This document shows positions 7,270 through 11,382 of a stretch of DNA of 11,382 bases, in pieces. Under the pieces are notes generated by a model. That model was not told the DNA's origin and searched no databases. It was given only the letters and a program-made list of their open reading frames with translations. This stretch comes from Ktedonobacterales bacterium (GTDB taxonomy: Bacteria; Chloroflexota; Ktedonobacteria; Ktedonobacterales; JADMIN01): positions 1 to 11,382 of the forward strand of contig JANWHL010000018.1 in the NCBI GenBank assembly GCA_025450405.1, read 5' to 3'. Numbering within the stretch: position 1 is the stretch's first letter; each line of letters begins with the position of its first letter. A program made the translations under genes and the position numbers.

Positions 7270-7310
7270 ATGAGAATAGGAGCGGTGAATGGTGCGCCAC
7301 CCGAATCTAT

Positions 7311-7364
7311 ACGGCCGTGAACGGCTGCAAATGGCTGTGACCGGCTGGCGGATCGCGGCTGGCG
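7311..7364. repeat. Degenerate 10-bp repeat array upstream of the small membrane protein
   Basis: Four consecutive decamers share a GGC core: acggccgtga, acggctgcaa, atggctgtga and ccggctggcg (7311-7350). After a 4-base break a fifth copy, gcggctggcg, follows (7355-7364). The exact 10-base phasing would place each core on the same DNA face. It ends 21 bp before the start codon at 7386. Confidence 0.6.
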
Positions 7365-7385
7365 AATGAGGGCGAGGAGCGTGCG

Positions 7386-7625
7386 ATGTCTTTGCCGTAT
7401 ACGATGTTTACCCCCCATGGCACGTTCTCTCCGGTGCAGCTGATTCCCCTCGTGTTCATCGTGCCGCTGATCGTGTTCTGGCTCTGGATGTTCCGCGACA
7501 TGCTGAATAATGAAGACCTGCCGCCCGGCGTCAAAGAAAATTGGACATGGGCGTTCATCCTGCTAAACGTCTTCGCCGCGGCGATCTATTTTGGCGGCAT
7601 CTTTCAGCGGCGCAATCGGCGCTAA
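7386..7625 (+). CDS. Small two-helix membrane protein, PLDc_N-like
   Basis: This 79-aa protein has two predicted membrane helices, about 18-36 (QLIPLVFIVPLIVFWLWMF) and 53-72 (NWTWAFILLNVFAAAIYFGG), joined by a short loop FRDMLNNEDLPPGVKE, and it ends in a basic RRNRR tail. The pattern of helix, charged loop with a Lys, Trp at the start of helix 2, aromatic Tyr-Phe-Gly and basic end resembles the PLDc_N domain found alone in small membrane proteins and at the N-terminus of cardiolipin synthases. No catalytic HKD motif is present, so an enzyme role is not supported. By the positive-inside rule the tail should face the cytoplasm. The start is supported by GAGGAG 6 bases upstream. It is divergent from the serS leader and convergent with the HTH gene, so it is probably a single-gene unit. 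Confidence 0.75.
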   Translation: MSLPYTMFTPHGTFSPVQLIPLVFIVPLIVFWLWMFRDMLNNEDLPPGVKENWTWAFILLNVFAAAIYFGGIFQRRNRR

Positions 7626-7752
7626 CGGGTCACGCTACGGTGTTCACGCCAGGACGAGTGGCGCCCCGTGAAGCGATAGGACCAGGCGCCGTCTTCCCGC
7701 CCGCACGCGCTGAGGCCCGGCGCCTTCTGGCTCCCGCGGCCTCCAGGCGGCG

Positions 7753-7775
7753 CCCCTCTCCGGCGCGGGGAGGGG
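7753..7775. terminator. Hairpin between the converging membrane-protein and HTH genes
   Basis: CCCCTCTCC (7753-7761) pairs with GGGGAGGGG (7767-7775) over a 5-base loop: 9 pairs including one G-U. It begins 12 bases after the HTH stop, in the direction of that gene. There is no T-run, so it may be a rho-aided terminator or a member of the CCCCTCTCC..GGAGAGGGG-type palindromes common between genes in GC-rich genomes. Confidence 0.5.
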
Positions 7776-7786
7776 ATGAGAGCGCG

Positions 7787-8089
7787 CTACACGTACGCGA
7801 TCCAGGCGCCCTCATCGTCGCCCCTGTCGGCGCCGTCCGGAGTGGCCGCGCCACGCGGCGGAAGGCTGCCCAGGCCGGGCACGCCTGGGAGCCCCGATGG
7901 TCCGGGGCCGCGCAGCCGGGTCAGGTGCTCGACATCCGTGCGCAGGTACAGGCGCGTGCGCTTGATGCCCTGGCGATAGCTCCGGAGCAGGCCGCGGCTG
8001 ACATAGGCATAGAGCGTGGCGGCCTTGATGCCCAGCATCTGACAGGCCTCCGCCGCGCTCAAATATTCCTTGCCTTCCATCACAATCAT
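7787..8089 (-). CDS. MerR/excisionase-like HTH protein, probable regulator of citrate synthase
   Basis: This 100-aa protein has a single winged-HTH at residues 8-57. It reads YLSAAEACQMLGIKAATLYA, then YVSRGLLRSYRQ and RTRLYLRTDVEHL. That wording closely follows the HTH that some bacteria carry fused to the N-terminus of citrate synthase (..AAEA..LGV...TLYAYVSRG....), as I recall that family. The rest (about 60-100) is a Gly/Pro/Asp-rich tail with no recognisable effector domain. The start at 8089 has GGAGG 6 bases upstream; the open frame extends further, but that would cross the promoter at 8148-8176. It is transcribed divergently from citrate synthase, and the two transcripts share a 13-bp sequence, so autoregulation plus control of gltA is a reasonable inference. 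An alternative is a phage-type excisionase, but no integrase is nearby. Confidence 0.75.
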   Translation of the reverse strand: MIVMEGKEYLSAAEACQMLGIKAATLYAYVSRGLLRSYRQGIKRTRLYLRTDVEHLTRLRGPGPSGLPGVPGLGSLPPRGAATPDGADRGDDEGAWIAYV

Positions 8090-8118
8090 CGCTCGCCTCC
8101 CGACAACGGCCGCGCCCG

Positions 8119-8131
8119 CATCGTGGGTCGG
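8119..8131 (-). promoter_or_regulatory. Shared 13-bp element downstream of the HTH promoter (candidate operator)
   Basis: On the minus strand CCGACCCACGATG begins 17 bases after the -10 box of the HTH promoter. The identical 13-mer occurs at 8245-8257 on the plus strand, downstream of the gltA promoter. Position and orientation relative to each promoter are alike. Confidence 0.55.
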
Positions 8132-8147
8132 GGATGCCTTCCTAGCC

Positions 8148-8176
8148 AGTATACGGCCCAAAAGGCCAGGCGTCAA
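8148..8176 (-). promoter_or_regulatory. Sigma-70-type promoter for the HTH gene
   Basis: On the minus strand TTGACG (8171-8176), a 17-base spacer and TATACT (8148-8153) each differ from consensus by one base. The predicted start near 8141 leaves a leader of about 50 bases before the chosen ATG at 8089. Confidence 0.85.
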
Positions 8177-8189
8177 TGAATCACGACCC

Positions 8190-8220
8190 AAATCAAGATA
8201 AGCCCTGGACAAATCAATAT
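8190..8220. repeat. Direct repeat AAATCAA(G/T)AT spaced by two helical turns
   Basis: AAATCAAGAT (8190-8199) and AAATCAATAT (8211-8220) match at 9 of 10 bases and start 21 bp apart. They sit in an AT-rich island in otherwise GC-rich DNA. The second copy overlaps the last base of the gltA -35 and runs into its spacer. This is a candidate activator or repressor site. Confidence 0.5.
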
Positions 8221-8235
8221 GTGTCAAGGTATCAT
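8206..8235 (+). promoter_or_regulatory. Sigma-70-type promoter for citrate synthase
   Basis: TGGACA (8206-8211), an 18-base spacer and TATCAT (8230-8235) each miss consensus by one base. The predicted start near 8242 gives a leader of about 76 bases that begins with the shared 13-mer. Confidence 0.75.
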
Positions 8236-8244
8236 CTAGTGGGG

Positions 8245-8257
8245 CCGACCCACGATG
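8245..8257 (+). promoter_or_regulatory. Shared 13-bp element downstream of the gltA promoter (candidate operator)
   Basis: CCGACCCACGATG begins 10 bases after the -10 box, at about +4 of the predicted transcript. It is identical to the element at 8119-8131 on the opposite strand. Together they form a 13-bp perfect inverted repeat flanking the two divergent promoters. Confidence 0.55.
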
Positions 8258-8318
8258 GCGTGGCGACGGCCAAACAGCGCCTCATGACCCGGAGCGCGGC
8301 CTCCGGAAGGAGTGACCC

Positions 8319-9440
8319 ATGACGACAGCGGCAAAGGGGCTCGAGGGGGTGGTCATCGGCACCACCGCCATCAGTCGTGTGGATGGAGCGAATGGGCGTC
8401 TGATTTACCGTGGCTATGAGATCGCGGAACTCGCCGGCAAGGCAACCTACGAGGAGGTCTGCCACCTGCTCTGGGCGGGGCACCTCCCCAGCCGCCAGGA
8501 GCTCGACGCGCTCGACAAGAAGATGCGCGCCCAGCGCGCCATCAGCGCGCCGGTGCTCGCCGCGTTGCGGGCGCTGCCCTCTACGACGCACCCCATGGAC
8601 GCCGTGCGCACCGGTGCCTCGATGGTCGGCGCCGCGCTCCCGATCGACGGCACGCCCACCCAGGACCAGGCCATCGCGCTGACCGCGCGCTTCGCCACGC
8701 TCGTGGCCGCCTTCCACCGCCTGCGCCATGGCAAAGAGCCGGTCGCCCCGCGTGAGGATCTCAGCCACGCCGCCAACTATCTGTACATGTTGACCGGCGA
8801 GCCGCCCGAGGACCGCCACGTCAAGAGCCTGGACGCCTACCTGGTGATGCTGGCGGACCACGGCATGAACGCCTCCACCTTCACCGCCCGGGTGATCGCC
8901 TCGACCGGCTCCGACCTCGCCTCGTGCGTGGTGGGCGGCGTCGGCGCGCTCAAGGGTCCGCTCCACGGCGGCGCGCCCGCGCTCGTCCTCGACATGCTCG
9001 ACGCCATCGGCACGCCGGAGAACATCAAACCGTGGATCGACCACGCGCTCGACGAGCACGATAAGCTCATGGGCTTCGGCCACCGCGTCTACAAGACCAC
9101 CGACCCGCGCGCCGAGCTGCTGCGTGAGATGGCGCGCCAGGCCTCCGACCCGGAGTTCTACGCGCTCGCCCACCAGACGGAGGACTACGCCCTGGAGGAG
9201 CTCCACCGCCGCAAGCCCGACCAGCGGCTCTACACCAACGTCGAGTTCTACTCGGCCTCGGTGCTGCACTCCGTCGGCCTCCCGCGCGACCTCTTCCCGC
9301 CGACCTTCGCCATCAGCCGCGTCGCCGGGTGGACGGCTCACGTGCTGGAGCAGGTGGTCGGCAATCGCCTGATGCGCCCCGAGTCGGACTACTCAGGCCC
9401 CACCGGCCTGACCTACGCGCCGGTGGACCAGCGCGCGTAA
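8319..9440 (+). CDS. gltA: Citrate synthase
   Basis: This 373-aa enzyme is the usual length for the short (type I-like) bacterial form. It condenses acetyl-CoA with oxaloacetate in the TCA cycle. The signature GFGHRVYKTTDPRAELLRE lies at 252-270. The catalytic and binding histidines are His181 (ADHGMNAST), His216 (GPLHGGAPA) and His255 (GFGHRVY). The position of the usual catalytic Asp (NVDFY) is Glu309 here (TNVEFYSA), a substitution I believe occurs in some other bacterial members. ISRVAGWTAHVLEQ (332-345) is typical of the family. Activity on propionyl-CoA (2-methylcitrate synthase) cannot be excluded from sequence; no prpB/prpD neighbours are in view. AAGGAG lies 6 bases before the ATG. 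It has its own promoter, a divergent HTH regulator and a strong hairpin after the stop, so it is a single-gene unit. Confidence 0.95.
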   Translation: MTTAAKGLEGVVIGTTAISRVDGANGRLIYRGYEIAELAGKATYEEVCHLLWAGHLPSRQELDALDKKMRAQRAISAPVLAALRALPSTTHPMDAVRTGASMVGAALPIDGTPTQDQAIALTARFATLVAAFHRLRHGKEPVAPREDLSHAANYLYMLTGEPPEDRHVKSLDAYLVMLADHGMNASTFTARVIASTGSDLASCVVGGVGALKGPLHGGAPALVLDMLDAIGTPENIKPWIDHALDEHDKLMGFGHRVYKTTDPRAELLREMARQASDPEFYALAHQTEDYALEELHRRKPDQRLYTNVEFYSASVLHSVGLPRDLFPPTFAISRVAGWTAHVLEQVVGNRLMRPESDYSGPTGLTYAPVDQRA

Positions 9441-9460
9441 GCGCGGTCGTCATCGGCAAC

Positions 9461-9503
9461 GCCCCATGCCCGTCCTCCGCACGCGAGGGGCTGGGCGTGG
9501 GGC
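9461..9503 (+). terminator. Strong nested hairpin after citrate synthase
   Basis: GCCCCATGCCC (9461-9471) pairs with GGGCGTGGGGC (9493-9503): 11 pairs including one G-U. An inner CCTC/GAGG stem (9474-9477 and 9485-9488) sits in the loop. It starts 20 bases after the stop codon. Only TTCCT follows, so the U-tract is weak. Confidence 0.65.
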
Positions 9504-9668
9504 TTCCTCACGCGCTCCGGACCACCTCCGCGCGGCTCTATTGCCGTGCCTTCGACACCGCGCGCCACGGCGCGAAGTCGCAAGCGTGTCCCGGCATGCC
9601 CGCCCCCGCATTGGCGAGGCTGGGCAGGTTACTCCGCCACTTCCGCATTGTCCATCCCACGAAAAAGC

Positions 9669-9692
9669 GCCTGGGTTGGAGCCTGGGTTGGA
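9669..9692. repeat. 12-bp perfect tandem duplication
   Basis: The unit gcctgggttgga is repeated twice exactly in non-coding DNA between gltA and phaC. The GGG..GG..GGG..GG spacing on the plus strand could also permit a two-layer G-quadruplex, but that is speculative. Confidence 0.9.
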
Positions 9693-9804
9693 GGCCGTCC
9701 AGGCTCGCCTCTCCGTCCCTCGGCGCAACCCACGACCTCGGCGGTCAATTCGTCCTTCTCACTCCGCCACTCTGTGTCCTCTGTGCCCTCATTGTGAATC
9801 TCCG

Positions 9805-9834
9805 TCCCCTCGTCGTTAGCGGTGCGGGAGGGGA
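9805..9834 (-). terminator. Possible terminator hairpin after phaC
   Basis: TCCCCTC (9805-9811) pairs with GAGGGGA (9828-9834) over a 16-base loop. It begins 4 bases past the phaC stop on the minus strand. The loop is long and there is no T-run, so it is a weak candidate. Confidence 0.3.
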
Positions 9835-9838
9835 ACTC

Positions 9839-10936
9839 TTACGACCCGCCCGACCGAGGCGCCAGCCAGGCGTCGATCCGCGGCCACGTGCGCTTGACCG
9901 CCGCGCTGCCCGCCATCATGCCGATGTGGCCACCGGGGATGCGCAGCAGCTCCTTGTCCGCGCTCCCGATCTTGGCCATCACGCCCTCGGTCTGCTCCGG
10001 CGGCACGATGTGGTCCTCGGTGGCGATCAGATTGAGCACGCTCGCGTGGATGCGGCTCAGGTCCACCGTCTCGCCGCGCAGTCGCATCGTCCCGTTCATC
10101 AGCCGGTTGTTCCGGTACATGTCCACGATCAGTTGACGAAAGGCCCCGCCCGTGATGGGGATGAGGTCGGTCACCCACGTGTTCATCGCGTGCCACGACT
10201 CCACGACCTTCGGCTCATTCAGGTTTTCCCAGAGTCGCAGATAGTTGGAGATATAGTTCTCGACCGGTTTCAGCGCCTTGGCGCCGTAGTCCAGTAGCTC
10301 ACCCGGCATGTTGCCATAGACCGCCAGCAGCTTCTCCACGTCGAAGTGCTCGTCGTTGACCCAGCGGACGAAGCCGCGGCAGTCGCTGCTAGTGAAGTCG
10401 AGCGGCGCCGTCAGCAGGATCAGGTTGGCCAGCCCGTCGTCGGGGCGCACCGCCGCGTACATCGTCGTGATCAGCGCGCCGATGCACCACCCCAGCAGAC
10501 TGAAGCGGTCGGACCCCGTATAGGATTTCAACTTACGGACGGCCCGCGGCAGGTAATCCAGCACGTAGTCGTCGAACTTGAGGCCCTTATCCTCCAGCCC
10601 CGGCACACCCCAGTCGAGCAGGTACACGTCGTAGCCCTTGCTGACCACGTACTCCACGAAGCTGTTGCCCGGCCGCAGATCAAGGATGGACGAGCGATTC
10701 ATCAGCGCGAAAACCAGCAGCAGCGGCACCGGGTGGCGCTCCTCGGGTGGGACGACCGGGATGTAGTGGTAGAGCCGGGCTTTGTTAAGCGTCCAGATCA
10801 CCTCTTTTGGCGTCTGCGCGATCGGGTATGGCGTGGTCAGCACGCGCTGGAGCGTCCGCGTGGACTCTTCGATGCTCCGCAATTGGGCCTCCATGGCTCC
10901 CAGGTCCACGGGCGGTGACACAGTCGGATTGGCCAT
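9839..10936 (-). CDS. phaC: Class III polyhydroxyalkanoate synthase, PhaC subunit
   Basis: This 365-aa alpha/beta-hydrolase-fold enzyme polymerises (R)-3-hydroxyacyl-CoA into PHA at the granule surface. The lipase-like box is GWCIG (149-153), with nucleophile Cys151. Asp308 (IATEDHIVPPEQT) and His337 (IPGGHIGMM) complete the triad. Other class III marks are FALMNRSSILDLRPGNSFVE (76-95) and VYLLDWGVPGLED (104-116). The length (~360 aa rather than ~560-600) and the preceding phaE-like gene both indicate class III, which needs PhaE for activity. I chose the ATG at 10936, which has GAGGAG 4 bases upstream. A GTG at 10948 would overlap the phaE stop as GTGA and add four residues; it is a real alternative because it would give tight coupling. 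Confidence 0.95.
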   Translation of the reverse strand: MANPTVSPPVDLGAMEAQLRSIEESTRTLQRVLTTPYPIAQTPKEVIWTLNKARLYHYIPVVPPEERHPVPLLLVFALMNRSSILDLRPGNSFVEYVVSKGYDVYLLDWGVPGLEDKGLKFDDYVLDYLPRAVRKLKSYTGSDRFSLLGWCIGALITTMYAAVRPDDGLANLILLTAPLDFTSSDCRGFVRWVNDEHFDVEKLLAVYGNMPGELLDYGAKALKPVENYISNYLRLWENLNEPKVVESWHAMNTWVTDLIPITGGAFRQLIVDMYRNNRLMNGTMRLRGETVDLSRIHASVLNLIATEDHIVPPEQTEGVMAKIGSADKELLRIPGGHIGMMAGSAAVKRTWPRIDAWLAPRSGGS

Positions 10937-10944
10937 GGGACTCC

Positions 10945-11382
10945 TCACTCTGCCTTATCTCGCGCCCGCGGGGCCGGGCGGCGCGCGGTCATGCTTGTCC
11001 CGTTCGCCGCCCTGTTCGCGTTTGCCCCGCCCGCCTCATTGGGGGTCGCCCTAGTCGCAGTCGTTCCGCTCGCGCTGGCCGCCCCGCCCATCCGGGCCGC
11101 CGGCCGTGTGGGCGATCCAACGGGCGATCCAACGGGCGCTCCCGCTGGTGTGGCCACACGCGTCTGAGCGGCCGCCAGCGCCGCCGCGACGTCAGCCGTC
11201 CGCTCAACCGCGCGCGCGATCCCGTCGAGCCGCGCGTCCAGGTCGTCGAGCCGCATCTCGATGTTGGTCAGCCGCTCGGCCAGGTTGACCACCTCGCCGC
11301 GCGAGGGCAGACTCATCTGCGCCAGCACCTGCGCCATGGTCTGCTCCATGATCTTGCGCAGCGGCGCCGAAGCGGTCAGATA
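10945..11382 (-). CDS. phaE: PhaE-like class III PHA synthase subunit, C-terminal part (runs off the right edge)
   Basis: The last 145 residues are visible; the start lies beyond the window. The segment YLTASAPLRKIMEQTMAQVL leads into SLPSRGEVVNLAERLTNIEM and RLDDLDARLD, a coiled-coil helix with the LP(S/T)R..V..LAERL pattern seen near the C-terminus of PhaE and of phasin-like proteins. Beyond it is a low-complexity tail of about 80 residues rich in Ala, Gly, Thr, Pro and Arg, with a basic end (MTARRPAPRARDKAE), longer than I would expect for PhaE. A 12-bp duplication in the tail gives GSPVGSP. PhaE activates PhaC. The gene ends 8 bases before the phaC ATG or overlaps its alternative GTG. It could instead be a phasin of the PhaF/PhaI sort; the missing N-terminus would settle that. 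Confidence 0.75.
   Translation of the reverse strand, partial: YLTASAPLRKIMEQTMAQVLAQMSLPSRGEVVNLAERLTNIEMRLDDLDARLDGIARAVERTADVAAALAAAQTRVATPAGAPVGSPVGSPTRPAARMGGAASASGTTATRATPNEAGGANANRAANGTSMTARRPAPRARDKAE
11110..11133. repeat. 12-bp perfect tandem duplication inside the phaE-like tail
   Basis: The plus-strand unit gggcgatccaac occurs twice exactly, with 5 bases of a third copy after it. Translated on the minus strand it repeats a four-residue GSPV-type unit, so the frame is kept. Confidence 0.92.

Larger units (their letters stand above)
9504..9838. other. Non-coding gap between converging gltA and phaC
   Basis: I see no supportable gene in these 335 bases; the open frames here lack family patterns and Shine-Dalgarno sites. 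They hold a 12-bp duplication (9669-9692), a pyrimidine-rich stretch (about 9749-9812) containing two CTCTGTG copies 9 bases apart (9770-9776 and 9779-9785), and a possible 7-bp hairpin just after the phaC stop. Confidence 0.6.

Noticed and set aside
7787..8089. Phage excisionase and remnant integrative element
   Set aside because: The HTH could be read as an excisionase, but there is no integrase, attachment repeat or tRNA gene nearby, and the citrate synthase link explains it better.
8090..8227. N-terminal extension of the HTH protein to 146 residues
   Set aside because: It would run through the near-consensus promoter at 8148-8176; the ATG at 8089 has a well-placed GGAGG.
8232..9341. 369-codon open frame on the minus strand opposite citrate synthase
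   Set aside because: It is the antisense shadow of a clearly conserved enzyme in GC-rich DNA; its translation is Gly/Arg/Val-rich with no family pattern and no Shine-Dalgarno.
9450..9728. Minus-strand 92-codon frame between gltA and phaC
   Set aside because: No family pattern and no clear ribosome site; it includes the gltA terminator hairpin and the 12-bp duplication, consistent with non-coding DNA.
9329..10297. 322-codon plus-strand open frame spanning the end of gltA, the gap and phaC
   Set aside because: It crosses three unrelated regions, is antisense to phaC and shows no motif.

Overview
The window is GC-rich (roughly two thirds by eye, not computed) bacterial chromosome with ordinary housekeeping and storage genes. 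Three things fit a Chloroflexota / Thermomicrobia-like organism: a class III polyhydroxyalkanoate (PHA) synthase pair, a seryl-tRNA synthetase whose motif 3 resembles the Thermus type, and a T-box leader on serS, a device common in Firmicutes, Actinobacteria and Chloroflexi. This placement is inferred from gene content; no marker phylogeny was possible. I see no rRNA, tRNA, CRISPR array, insertion sequence or prophage.

Layout. On the minus strand, from the left edge: the N-terminal part of a SAM-dependent methyltransferase (1-326); a 1014-aa ATP-binding LuxR-type regulator (469-3513) ending in four exact copies of a 12-bp repeat; an MpaB/DUF2236 oxygenase-like protein (3573-4598); a small toxin-antitoxin-like pair overlapping by 4 bp (4810-5300); and serS (5445-6731) behind a long leader with its own promoter, stem I, stem III, T-box and terminator (6807-7166). 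On the plus strand: a 79-aa two-helix membrane protein (7386-7625). A 100-aa MerR/excisionase-like DNA-binding protein (7787-8089, minus) is divergent from citrate synthase (8319-9440, plus). The right end holds class III PHA synthase phaC (9839-10936, minus) and the C-terminal part of its probable partner phaE (10945-11382, minus).

How the parts may work together. PhaE and PhaC would form the granule-associated PHA polymerase. Citrate synthase draws on the same acetyl-CoA pool, so the right half is an acetyl-CoA partition neighbourhood. The strongest candidate for something undescribed is the gltA control region (8090-8318). Two good divergent promoters each carry the same 13-bp sequence in the same orientation just downstream of the -10 box. 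The small regulator encoded there looks like the DNA-binding domain fused to the N-terminus of some citrate synthases. This suggests a compact, autoregulated switch for citrate synthase.

A second theme is a scatter of short direct duplications with a 10-13 bp period at six or more places, in both protein tails and intergenic DNA. Two of them are in-frame 12-bp expansions in disordered C-terminal tails.
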